DNA of 64,000 nt from Allomyces arbusculus (Eukaryota > Blastocladiomycota > Blastocladiomycetes > Blastocladiales > Blastocladiaceae). This document shows positions 23,699-33,760 of this stretch, piece after piece. A program made the position numbers and the translations under genes. Under the pieces are notes generated by a model. It saw only the letters and a list, made by a program, of their open reading frames with translations, had not been told where the DNA came from and ran no database searches. Each line of letters begins with the position of its first letter. Positions within the stretch are counted from its first letter, which is position 1. The stretch is taken from contig JADHYV010000036.1 in NCBI GenBank assembly GCA_027604705.1, forward strand, positions 1 through 64,000, read 5' to 3'.

Positions 23699-25497
23699 TC
23701 AACGGCCGCTCCCCACCACGACTTTTGGCGCCCCACGCCACTCGTACCAGCACAACGGCAAAATCACCCTGCACGCGGTCCACATCGTGCGCGCCATATG
23801 CACGACCGTCTTTGGCAACCAATACACTGGCTCACGCTTGATCATCCCCCACGCACCATGCACCGCGACCGCAAAGAAATGCCCGACGAGCAGCATCGGA
23901 CTCGGCGCAAGACACGCAAGCAGTCGCACGGGCGCATTCGTACACTCTCCACCGAGTCGGAGGTACTCGAAGCACGCGCGACGCAATGTGCGCATGTGCG
24001 GGTCGTCGCCCGCAGAAAACAGCGCATACAACGCATTCGCGAGAATGTTGACGACGGCACCAAGCCGTTTCCGCTCCCACGCCCATTTTCGCAGGACGTG
24101 GCGCAGTTGCGCGTCGTGGCCGTCAAACGACGGGAACGCGGTACGATTCAGGAGCCGGCGGAGGATGACCACGTCGTTGAGCGCGACCGACATCCCGCCG
24201 CCCGTGAGCGGGTGCCGCATGTTGTGTGCGTCGCCGAGCAGGATCAGGCCGGGCACGTGGCCCTGCGTGGATGGCGGGAGGTACGGGTTCGGCATGACGC
24301 GCACGCGCTGCGTGTCGAGCGCGTGCAGGAAGACGGAGCGCACTTTCCCCTTGGTGGGTAGCTGCGGCGCAACGTGCGACCGGAGGTAGGCGGTCAGTTC
24401 ACCGTGCGCGTTGCTCGGGTACTTGGATCCGGGAACGTCGACGAGAATGCGCGTGTCGCGACTGGAGATCTGGTAGAGCAGGATCGGGGAGGGGTCGGCG
24501 AGAACGACGTGGCCGTGGTTGGGCATCGGGAGCGAAATGTCTTCGAGGATGAGGCCGACGAAATGGCTCGGTGCTTGCATGGCCGTGCCGAGGATCGGTT
24601 TGCGGAACTTGGAGAAGCAGCCGTCCGCGACGATCGTGAGCGGCGCGCGGAATTCGAGATGCGATTCGTTAGTACTGCCGTTGGTCGTGCCCTGCGCGCC
24701 CGGCTTGGTGCGCTGCATGGCCGTGACCCCGACCACGCGCGGTTCGCCGCGTCCCTTCTTGGCCACGTCATCGCGAACTAATCCCGTCACTGTCGCCTCG
24801 ACCACCGTGATGTTTGGATGCTCGCTACACTTGCGACGCAGACCCATAATGAACCGACCGTGATGGAACGACCGCCCGCGTGCAGCATCGCCCTCGCACA
24901 GCATGCCAGTCGGGATGTGCGGGTACGACAGGTGGCACGTTTCATCTTTGTCGAGAATCACGTAGCCATACACGTCGACCGAGTCGGCGCCATTGAGCGT
25001 ATCAGTGAGCCCGAGCGATTCGAGCGCGAGCATGCCGCCGGGCTGCATGAGTTCGCCAACGATACGGTCGGGTTCAGACAGGTCGCGTTCTACAAGCCAG
25101 ATGAAAAATGGACATCAATTTTCTGTGCAAGAGCAGTGCCTGGGCGACATCAGACGTGATCAAGTCACAGGAGCGCATCGCAGCAATGGCCCGATCGTCG
25201 GCCGTGCTGATCGGGTCACCCACTTCCACCATCACAACTTCGGCGACGACGAACATCGACGTACCGAGGAGCAGCACCTTGCGTCCGTCCGACGCCAGAG
25301 CAAATGCCATGGCTGACCCAGCGACACCGGCGCCCACGACAATCGCGTCAAACGGCGACGAGGTTGGTGCAGCCTGTGGCCAGGATCACGGATTGTGTCA
25401 GCTGCACCTGTTCAAGCGAACGTGGACGCGTGGTTTGAGCACATACGGATCGCGGATGTACAGATGCAATGCTTGGTGTGCAGTCGAGCACAGTCAT
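23699..25497 (-). CDS. ERG1: Squalene monooxygenase (squalene epoxidase)
   Basis: Exons 25497-25447, 25373-25265 and 25089-23699 give 516 aa (yeast Erg1 is 496). The FAD dinucleotide motif is FDAIVVGAGVAGSAMA. Splicing of the 175-nt intron creates [24 protein letters not shown], the family's second FAD region, after which VADGC and GDAHNMRHPLTGGGM follow. The C-terminus is hydrophobic, as expected for ER attachment. The enzyme converts squalene to 2,3-oxidosqualene with O2 and NADPH in sterol synthesis. The first exon (17 codons) is inferred from an in-frame TGA upstream of exon 2, an acceptor CCACAG, a GTATGT donor and a CTGAC branch site. That start is less sure than the rest. Confidence 0.93.
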
Positions 25498-26485
25498 CTC
25501 GACGCGGTAAAGCTGGCGAATTGTGCAGCGTGCAGCGCGCGGCAATCAGTGCGCCTGGAACTTGCGAGGTACTGGATCTTTTTGGACACCGGACAGAGGT
25601 GCGCGCGAATAATATCCTTGTTGGTTGCAGGCGTTGCAGGTGTTGCAGGTGTTGCAGGCGTTGCAGGGGCGCTGAGAGAGAAGGGGAGAGAAGGGGCTCG
25701 AAAACAAATTGGGAGCGAGAGAAAATGAATAGGAATGGTTCTGTTGCCCGCCGGCAAACACTCCCACAGATCGGTCCATCGCGCTGGCCGGATTTTGGCA
25801 AGTGGTGGGGTCAGACATGGTTACCGGACGCTTGCTTGTGTAAATGTGCCAGGGCGTCTCAAATCCTTGCTGCAGACGCTGCTGTCGCATCATTTCGGTC
25901 ATCATATCCCTTCATGCCTGCTTGGTCCTGGCAAAGGCATCTCCATTTCCACCCAGGGCAGGCCCCCACTTGCACTGTGTTGGAGTCAGCGGCCATCCCG
26001 GCGTGTTTTGATCGCGGAGCGGTGCGGCACTGGAATACAAGAGGCCATTCTTATTTGCAGCAAGAAAACCAGCAATCATCAATACCGGTTGAAGGTTAAA
26101 GGGATTGGCGGTCGGCGCGACCGAGTAGGTATGAGAAGCGCAGCAAGCCGGCAAAATTGTCGAGTCAATACGCTCTTCGTGAATTACGGCTCGTCCTTAC
26201 GCTGGCTGGGTTCGAGTCAGACGACCATCCTCGCCGTTGAAGCAGACCGCTGCTGGTCGCGTCCTTCACGTCCTTCCCTGCTGCTGTGGCCGTGCTCGCG
26301 CTCAGTAGCTCAGCAGTTGCAGCACGCTCAAGGGCCTCGGCGTGCAACTTACCGCATTGGACCGCAACTGTGCTGGTTTCTCGCTTGGACCCGTTCAAGC
26401 CCGGCCGCCGCGCTGCGCCGTGCTGCACCAGACTTCAGCCTTGCCCTGACGCCCGAACAAGTGAAAGTCGCGCCTCGTACCCGCC
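25498..26485. other. Divergent intergenic region with a short tandem repeat
   Basis: About 990 bp between squalene epoxidase (-) and the Tudor-like gene (+). It holds five copies of a 9-nt repeat (25624-25668) and a GA-rich tract near 25671-25730. No gene or tRNA is seen. Confidence 0.45.
25624..25668 (+). repeat. 9-nt tandem repeat (GTTGCAGGN) x5
   Basis: Five adjacent copies of gttgcagg followed by c, t, t, c or g. It lies 130-170 bp upstream of the inferred squalene epoxidase start, so it may be in its promoter or 5' leader. Confidence 0.8.
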
Positions 26486-28527
26486 ATGAGCCGACAAGTA
26501 TTTGCACCTAGGAAGACGACCGTGTCTGTGCCCGGGTTCCTCTCTGCGCCGGCGCCTGCCGCGACGTCATCTGGAACCGACGCTGCCGGCTCCGTCCCCA
26601 ACAACTGGAACAATTTTAAACCGGATACGCTGATTTGGTACCCAGAAACACAGCTGCAGAAGTGGCTACCGGGTACCGTGCACGAAAAGACGACGGGTGG
26701 GCTCCGCGTCAAGCCGTTGTATGGCAAGCTAGACACATTCATCAACATCGGGAAGCCAACGAGGAAGGCGCTTGTACCGATACCAATGACGGATCCGTTG
26801 GCTACCGCCAAGATGGCCGCGTTCAAGAAGTGGGTTAGCGAGGAACCCGTCGGGGTTGGACAGCGGCATGCTGCGTTGAGGAGGTTGGAGGAGGCTCTCA
26901 AACAGGCACCAGACGCGCTCCCAACACAACCTCTTGCTCCTCCTGGTGGGTATCTGCACTTTTTCGGTCCCCGACTGCCTGAACGGAACTGTTTTAACCC
27001 AATTCGAACGTGATTATGGTAGCGCGCGCACCTCGCCGGAGCGCGGGAGCGCTCTCGATCATCGACAAGACGCGCGATTATAAGCGCAGCGTCCAACAGT
27101 TTGATTATACGGCTGCTCCGCGATCATCGTCGGCAGTTTCGCAAAAGCGACCAGCGCCAGAGCCCGTGTCGGCTGCAGGTACCTTGTGTTCGACTCGTTT
27201 TATCGACCATTTTCGTTTTCAAGTTGCTACCGCGTCGTTGTCGCCATTTTCAGCATCACAGCCGGCGCCGAGCACCGACAGTTCGATTGTGCCGTTCACC
27301 AAGCGCGCGCGGCACGGCACAGCGGTTCCAGCAACCGCGACCGTCTCCAAGCCCGCGACGCCCGAGTTCCAGGCGTTAACGTTCACCAAGCGCAACCGCA
27401 GCAACGGTGCGTCGACCGACTCGCTCTCCACCACCCCTTTTCCTGCCCTCCCAACCACGACGGACCTGGAACCTATGGACGTCATGGACGACGGTTCCGA
27501 CGACGAGGGCGCCGTGGCCGACCTGACGCTGCGTCCGGGCGACGCTCTGCTCGTCTACGACGTGCATCTCGGCGGATACCAGCCGGCGCGCGTGCTCTCG
27601 CAATCGGCTGCGTCGCTGACCGTGTGCGTGTTCCGCGGCCGCGAGGAACGCACCGTGCCGCGGTCGCACGTGGCCGTCTTTGGCGACCGGTACTTTGGGT
27701 ATTCGCGGGTCCCGGCGTCGATCATGCGCGTGATTGACGACAGCGTCGAGGTCGTCAACGAGGACTACTCGGTGCTTGAGCGCCGCGTGCTGAGTCTGTT
27801 CCCAGTCCTCGACGCGATCTTGCGCGGCACGCACACGTCGTGGCGGTTCAGCAAGTGGTCGACGCGTGGACGCAACGCGCACCGCGAGCTCGCGCAGGCG
27901 CTAGGCGGGACGCCGTACTCGCGCGCGCAAACGCGGGTCGTCGACCAGATGCTCGCCGCACGGTACGCGCCAACCGCCGACGACGTCTCCGACGCGCCCG
28001 CCGATGTGCTGGCCGTGGTCGAGTCGGATCCGCAGATCGTGCAGCTGATTATCGCGCCCGAGTGCATGCTGCGCTTGATTGCCATGACGCACTTCCACGA
28101 GTACCTGCACGCCGGCGCCAAGGTCCCGACCGTGCCGAGCGCGACGGCATGGCTCGCGTCGCCCGAGGGGCTCGCGTACCTGAAGGCCTACGAGTATGAT
28201 TCGCGGCGGTGGCACGACGAGCTTGAGGGCGCCGGGGTGGACGAGTACCCGGCCGATATGGACGCCGACCACGAGGCGGCGGTACTTGCGCTCACCGAGA
28301 TTGTGCTCAAGGATTCGCATTGGGTCGCGGGCCTGCTCGAGCTGCAACGTGGAGTCGCGGCGGGGCAGCCGAGGCGTGCACGGTCGCATGTGCCGCCGGA
28401 CGCCAAGCAGGTCGCGGCGCCGCGCGGTGGATTCGATCGCAGTGGCGGCAGTGGTCGTGCGATGATGGGTGCACAGGCCACGTCGCTTGATTCGGACGAC
28501 GACGACAACGTTGAATTCGGCAGCTGA
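26486..28527 (+). CDS. Protein with two Tudor-like modules, function unknown
   Basis: Exons 26486-26945, 27023-27178 and 27254-28527 give 629 aa. The first intron (GTGGGT...GTAG, 77 nt, phase 1) joins what otherwise look like two adjacent frames. The second (GTACCT...TTTTCAG, 75 nt, phase 1) is a multiple of three without stops. Residues ~45-95 (LIWYPETQLQKWLPGTV) and ~315-365 (LLVYDVHLGGYQPARVL...VCVFRGREERTVP) look like small beta-barrel, Tudor-like modules, which in chromatin proteins read methylated histones. The helical C-terminal region (LRLIAMTHFHEYLHAG) is not recognised, and no BRCT is present. The tail is acidic (SDDDDNVEF). Chromatin reader is an inference only. Confidence 0.75.
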
Positions 28528-29337
28528 GCGTTGCTCGCTCGGTCGGTCAGTCGCTGTGTGTGTGATTGGGGTGCATGCAATGTATTTCGTTTGCTTTTCA
28601 CGCTGCCCCTCGTTCCATAAACGGCTCGACGACACGCGCATGCTCATCGTGCCGTGAGGACAATCTGACCGCAGGGCAGCCGTGAGACGCGTTCGTCAGA
28701 GGACCAATGCCAGCGGTTGCGATCGCGCGCCCTGGCGCTGTGGGTCCAACTGCCGGGTTCACCGAACCACAGAGCTGTCCGAAGCCCAATGCCAGGTCCG
28801 CTGAATCGGAGCAAAGCGATCCGCCGGATCGACGGGCCGCTGTTTGCTCGTGGTTTTTGCGATCCGCGGGATGTGAAGCGACGCAGCCGCTGGGGCAGTT
28901 CAAGTCGCACCACAGCGAGGTGATTGCATCGATGATCTGCGCGCTCTGCCCGTCCCTTCGTCTTCCTCCAGCCCCTTTCGCTCAAATAGAGCACGCGCGC
29001 GTCTCCACCCCCTCGGCATCTCAAGATTTCAAGCCAAGGCTCGAATTGTTGCTTCTGCCGGCCCGGTCCTGCCTCCACATCTGCGCCGATTCTTGCCATC
29101 CTCTCTGAGCCGCGCTCTTGACTCTCCGGTCACCAAGCCAAAATTATGACAATTCTCCACGATGCCGCTGCTCGGCCGGCTCACTGCCCCGCTGTCGACA
29201 CCGTCGATCAACCGCGGCGGCCATCGGCCGATCATGTCGACGGCGCCAAGCCGAACCACGCGACATGTATCAACCCGAACGAGGGCACCCGCAGCGACAG
29301 CGCCATCTTAACTCGCTCCCATGAACTCCCAGCCAAA
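28528..29337. other. Intergenic, no separate gene seen
   Basis: No RNA gene or recognised motif. An in-frame ATG at 29146 would extend the downstream oxygenase by 64 residues. Confidence 0.4.
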
Positions 29338-31021
29338 ATGCAGCCCCCGCGCCGACTCGTGTCCCCGGCCACCAACGAGCACGTCTGCGGCGGAATTCTC
29401 GGCCGAGAAATCGTGTGGACGGAAGCGCACCCGCGCCTCGAGGACCTCGAGCCGCTGCGCGCGCTTGGCGATGACCTTGCAAACAATGCGCTGGACGCCC
29501 TGCTCACCGCACGTCATGGATCCGCCGGGTCCGCGGCACCCACCTGCATGCACGACTTGGCGACGGCCCTGCGCGACGCCGTGACGGCGATTGCCGCGGG
29601 CGACGCGACGAGTCCATACGTGCACCTCTCACCCGCACACCAAGCGTCGATTCGCGCCATGTGGGCGCACGCCACGACCGTGCCCGACTGGGTCGATTGG
29701 GCGCTCGTCGACGCCGGGCAGGCGTTCTTGTGGCAGCACTTGGGGTACGTGTCGTGGGTGCTGTCGATGGGCACCCTCCTCGGCGGGTACTCGGCCGCGT
29801 CGATTGTAGCCGTGCTTGATGCGACGGGGTACTTGTCGGGCCGTGGGGAGGGGGAGCGCGTCGTGACGCGGCGACTGCTCGAGACGGGCCATATGCTCGT
29901 ACACGCGATGATGTCGCCCGAGGCCCTGCGGCCGGGCGGGACTGGGTGGACAAGTATCGTGAACGTGCGTTTTTTGCATGCGTTGGGTATGTTGGTGCGC
30001 AGGCCTCACGGATGGGCCGGTTCAAGCGACTGACGATTATGGTTGGTGCACGCTACGAGTCCGTCGTCGCGTTCTCGCCAAGTCCAAATCGAGCGGCGGT
30101 TACTCTGTCGCACAGCACGGTCTCCCCGTCAACCAAGAAGACATGGTCGTGACCGCGCTCGGGTTCGCGGTCGTGATGCTCGCCGGTATCGAGCGACTCG
30201 GCGTGATTACGGGCGTGCTCGACCCAACCGCGGCGGTCGATCCGGACATCACGCACGGCGTCGCCGGGTACATGCACGTGTGGGGGTACATTTCGCACCT
30301 GTCGGGCATTCGCGCCGACCTGAACCCGCTCCTCCCACCCGCGGCCGCGCGCGACGCTGCCCACCGCGCTCTAGCGGCGGAACTCGTCGGTGCCGGGGTC
30401 CTTGCCCCCCGCGCAGACGACGCTGATGGGTCGCCATTCGCGCACGCAACGCGCGCGACAGAGGCCACGTTCGTGCACCTCTACGCGCCCGACGCGACGT
30501 CGCGCTTGCTCGCGGCTGCGCTGATCGACGGTTTCAGCAAGGTGCCGCCGACGTATACACCGCGCACCACGTGCATTGCCGCGGCGCGGATCATTCTGGG
30601 TGATCGGGTCGCTGACGAACTCGGCGTGCCGGCCACGACCGAGAAAGAAGTGGCCAAGGCGTGGCGCGTTGTGCGGTATTCGTTCCTCCCGTTTGCGGTG
30701 ATTTGGCAGTACTTGCCGTGGTTGCGGCCGGTGCTCAAGCGGCGGCTGGTGGCGATGCACGAGAAGGTGTTTGTTGAGCATGTGCTCCGTCCGGCGGTGG
30801 GGAAGCGCCCCGGAGTCGCGGGCAAGGCGGACGCGTTTGCGTTCCACACGGATATGGGCAGTACGGACACGGTGGCGGGTCGTGATGCGACAGTCAGCGA
30901 CGTGGGTGGAGTCAAGTCCGTCGAGCTGTCCGAGCTTCGGTCACACATCACGTTGGTGCTCCTCATGGCCGTGCTGGCCCTTTTGGTCGCGGCCCAGACG
31001 GGGACGTTAGTGTGGACCTGA
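29338..31021 (+). CDS. Rubber-oxygenase/mpaB-family (DUF2236) protein, copy 1
   Basis: Exons 29338-29986 and 30060-31021 give 536 aa; an in-frame ATG at 29146 would give 600. The chosen start has the better context (caaaatg) but leaves few residues before PPRRLVSP, so it is uncertain. Family features are LLGGYSAASI, ETGHML, VRFLHALVRRR (restored by splicing), LPVNQEDMVVTALGF and HVWGYISHLSGI. A C-terminal hydrophobic segment (LLMAVLALLVAAQ) suggests membrane anchoring. Relatives are the heme-dependent rubber oxygenase Lcp and ER-bound MpaB, which cleave isoprenoid chains; the substrate here is unknown. The next gene downstream is its tandem paralogue. Confidence 0.88.
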
Positions 31022-31515
31022 AGAGTACGGCGTTGACCGCAGTGGCGCTGGTGCTGCTGCACTGGTTGTTTGCAGAGACGACAACGTCGCGATTCTGCTG
31101 TATATTTTAATTTCCTACGGAAATACTTACGTACCCCTTTCACTGTTTTTGGGTGTGGTTCGAGGAGCTGACAGTGGTCACCTCCTGCTTTCAATGAGTG
31201 TGAACGCATGGTCACGCCAACACCTGAGAGTGCTATTTGTCTGTCTCCAAAGGATGATTTGATGTCACTCGAGGTGACAGTTGTGCTGGTGTGGATGGCA
31301 ATTGGCAGTTTGCGAAGAAAATAACAAAGGCTTGTCAGCGTGATTTGGAGCGTGATGTGCAACTAAAGCGCTCTGCACACCTTCTCGTTACTCGTTACTC
31401 GGTGACCATTCGCCTTGCGCGCCTCTCCCATGCTCTTTCCTCCTCCTCGATATTCTTATCCCTTCATTCCGACGTCTGTAGCACCCTTGCCCCTTCCCTG
31501 CACCGCCCTATTTCC
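31022..31515. other. Spacer between tandem oxygenase genes
   Basis: The first ~300 bp are AT-richer than the flanks. No gene is seen; the open frame upstream of 31516 lacks family sequence. Confidence 0.45.
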
Positions 31516-33222
31516 ATGACCACGATGCAAGTTTGCTCACGCACGACCTCGAACTGGAATGACCGTTTTATCCGCGACACCGCCCTGCCGCTGGTCCCCG
31601 AAGACGGCTCCAGCGCATCTGGACCTTCTCCACCTCGCCGACTCGTGTCGCCGGCCCTTGGAGAGACTTTCTTTGCTGGCATCCTCGGCAGCGCCGTGGC
31701 CTGGTCCAACACACACCCGCGACTCGAAGACCTCGAGGCGCTGCGCATGACCAGCGACGACATTGCCGATGCCGCTCTCGATGCGCTTCTTACCGTCCAG
31801 TCGTCCGAAACCGCGGTGTCCATGCACGACTTGGCAACCGCACTACGCGACGCCAACACTGCGCTCGACGCGGGCGACACGACAAACCCATACACGCACC
31901 TGGTGCCAATGCACCAAGCAGCGCTCCGCGCCATGTGGGCGCAAGTCACAACCGTGCCTGACTGGGTCGACTGGGACCAAATTGCTGACGGCCAGTCGTT
32001 TTTCTGGCAAAATACGGTGGCCATTTCGTGGGTTCTGAGTATGGGCACGCTGCTTGGTGGGTACTCGGCGGCATCAATTGCAGCCGTGCTCGATGCGACG
32101 GGGTACCTGTCGGGCCGCGGGGACGGCGACCGCATCGTGATGCGCCGGGTGTTGGAGACAGGGCACATGCTTCTGTTGGCCATGCAGTCGATCGAAGGGC
32201 TGCGGCCGGGTGGGGATGGGTGGACGTGTGTCGTGAATGTGCGCTTTTTACACGCACTAGTCCGCCGTCGCGTGCTCGCCAAGGCCAAGTCGGGCGCGTA
32301 CTCGGTCGCGCAGCACGGGGTCCCGATCAACCAAGAGGACCTGGTCGTGACCGCGCTCGGTTTTTCGATGGTGACGCTCGCGGGATTGGAGCGGCTCGGC
32401 GTGGTCACGGGCGTGCTCGACCCCTGCGCCGCCATCGGCAATCACCTCGAGCGCGGTGTAGGCGGGTACATGCACGCGTGGGCGTACCTGTCGTACCTGT
32501 CGGGTGTGCGCGACGACGTGAACCCACTTCTCCCCACCCCCGCTGCACACAAAGCCGTTACCCATGCCAAGGCCGCACACCTCGTCGGTGCCGGCGTGAT
32601 GGCCCCCACCTCGCCCGACACGACCCGTTTCGCGCACGCGATGCGCGTCACGCAAGCGACCGTATTACACCTGTACGCGCCGAACGCGACATCGCGCAAG
32701 ATGGCTGCAGCACTCATCAATGGGTTGAGCGAGCAGCCGCCAATGCACATGCCGCGCGCAATGAACGTGGCCGTGGCACGCACGATCCTGTGCGACCGAT
32801 TCGCTGACGACCTCGGCGTGCCGGCAACGACGACGCGCGATATGGCGCGCGTGCAGTGGATGCTGCGGTACGTGTTCCGTCCGGTTGGTGCGGTGTGGCA
32901 GTACGCGCCGTGGATGAGGCCGCTGCTCAAGGAGCGGATGGTGGCGGTGCATCACACGGCGTTTGATGAGATTGTGGTGCGGCCGGCGATGAAGCGGGGG
33001 AAGACGTGTCCGTTTGCGTTTCATACGGGTTCTGCTCAAGAGGACTCTGGTCCCGCTGTGTGCCCGATGGCGCATCGCCCGGTCATGCAAATGGGTCGAG
33101 AAGTGATGAAGAGTAATCGTGTTGGTGTGCGTTTGCAGTTTGTTGCGGTGTTCGTGGCTCTGATTGGTGTCATGATTGTGGCCAAGGCGGCAAGCAATGC
33201 TCTGTCGTTTGGTCGCTGGTGA
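31516..33222 (+). CDS. Rubber-oxygenase/mpaB-family (DUF2236) protein, copy 2
   Basis: A single exon encodes 568 aa, starting MTTMQVCSRT; earlier in-frame ATGs (e.g. 31291) are less likely. It aligns end to end with copy 1: PPRRLVSP, HPRLEDLE, LLGGYSAASI, LDATGYLSGRG, VRFLHALVRRRVLAK, INQEDLVVTALGF and YLSYLSGV. The tail again has a hydrophobic segment (FVAVFVALIGVMIVAKAA). Copy 1 has an intron exactly within LHAL/VRRR, while copy 2 is continuous there, so one copy gained or lost an intron after duplication. As a DUF2236/Lcp relative it probably uses heme to oxidise a lipid or isoprenoid. Confidence 0.9.
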   Translation: MTTMQVCSRTTSNWNDRFIRDTALPLVPEDGSSASGPSPPRRLVSPALGETFFAGILGSAVAWSNTHPRLEDLEALRMTSDDIADAALDALLTVQSSETAVSMHDLATALRDANTALDAGDTTNPYTHLVPMHQAALRAMWAQVTTVPDWVDWDQIADGQSFFWQNTVAISWVLSMGTLLGGYSAASIAAVLDATGYLSGRGDGDRIVMRRVLETGHMLLLAMQSIEGLRPGGDGWTCVVNVRFLHALVRRRVLAKAKSGAYSVAQHGVPINQEDLVVTALGFSMVTLAGLERLGVVTGVLDPCAAIGNHLERGVGGYMHAWAYLSYLSGVRDDVNPLLPTPAAHKAVTHAKAAHLVGAGVMAPTSPDTTRFAHAMRVTQATVLHLYAPNATSRKMAAALINGLSEQPPMHMPRAMNVAVARTILCDRFADDLGVPATTTRDMARVQWMLRYVFRPVGAVWQYAPWMRPLLKERMVAVHHTAFDEIVVRPAMKRGKTCPFAFHTGSAQEDSGPAVCPMAHRPVMQMGREVMKSNRVGVRLQFVAVFVALIGVMIVAKAASNALSFGRW

Positions 33223-33760
33223 TGCGGATCACGATGGCGCAAGCACTGATGTCCAGTTGCTCGCGAGAATATATAGAAATCTTTGTATCGTACTTTGTTT
33301 CGATGATGCTGATGGAAAGTTGGATGTCGCTTGAGAACAGCCCTGTTGCTTGTCAAGCTGTCCCTGTCAGAAATCACGTGGGTGGCTCGGCTTGCACTTT
33401 GCATCGCCCTGCCAGGCAGTTGCCCGCAGTTCGGCGTCGTGCAGCGCCACGGTGAACGTTGGCATCCGCGTCCCGACCGGCGCTCGCCGACCGGCCACTT
33501 TGATCACCGGCCTGTCCTCACTCACGTCCTCCATTTTTCATTCTCTTCTCTTCTCGTTCTCGACCATCATCACCGTCATAAAGCTTGGCGCCGCCAGAGA
33601 TCAGGAACAACGACGCCCGCAACGCAACACGTTCAGCAACCACGCGCGCAAGTGCAGGAAGACGACCAACGCTGCAAGTTTGCGCTATTTCAACGACCCG
33701 ACCCCGCCCCCCGCACACCCATCCACCCAACCGCAGCTCGCCCTACCTCGTTACGCAATC
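33223..33760. other. Intergenic, promoter of LeuA-type gene
   Basis: No gene seen; open frames here are in-frame extensions without family similarity. Confidence 0.4.

Noticed and set aside
25624-25668. CRISPR-like array
   Set aside because: Units are 9 nt with no spacers; a simple tandem repeat in a eukaryotic genome.
26946-27022. Two separate genes, with a stop at 27013 and a new start at 27010-27016
   Set aside because: A 77-nt intron with GTGGGT and GTAG ends joins both frames in phase 1, and the spacing matches local introns.
29338-33222. A single fused oxygenase gene
   Set aside because: Copy 1 has its own stop at 31021 and C-terminal hydrophobic segment, and copy 2 its own N-terminus; a 494-bp spacer separates them.
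33350-33760. Upstream extension of the LeuA-like frame
   Set aside because: Residues before MSTRSTMAGK show no family similarity; the FDTTL motif normally lies close to the N-terminus.
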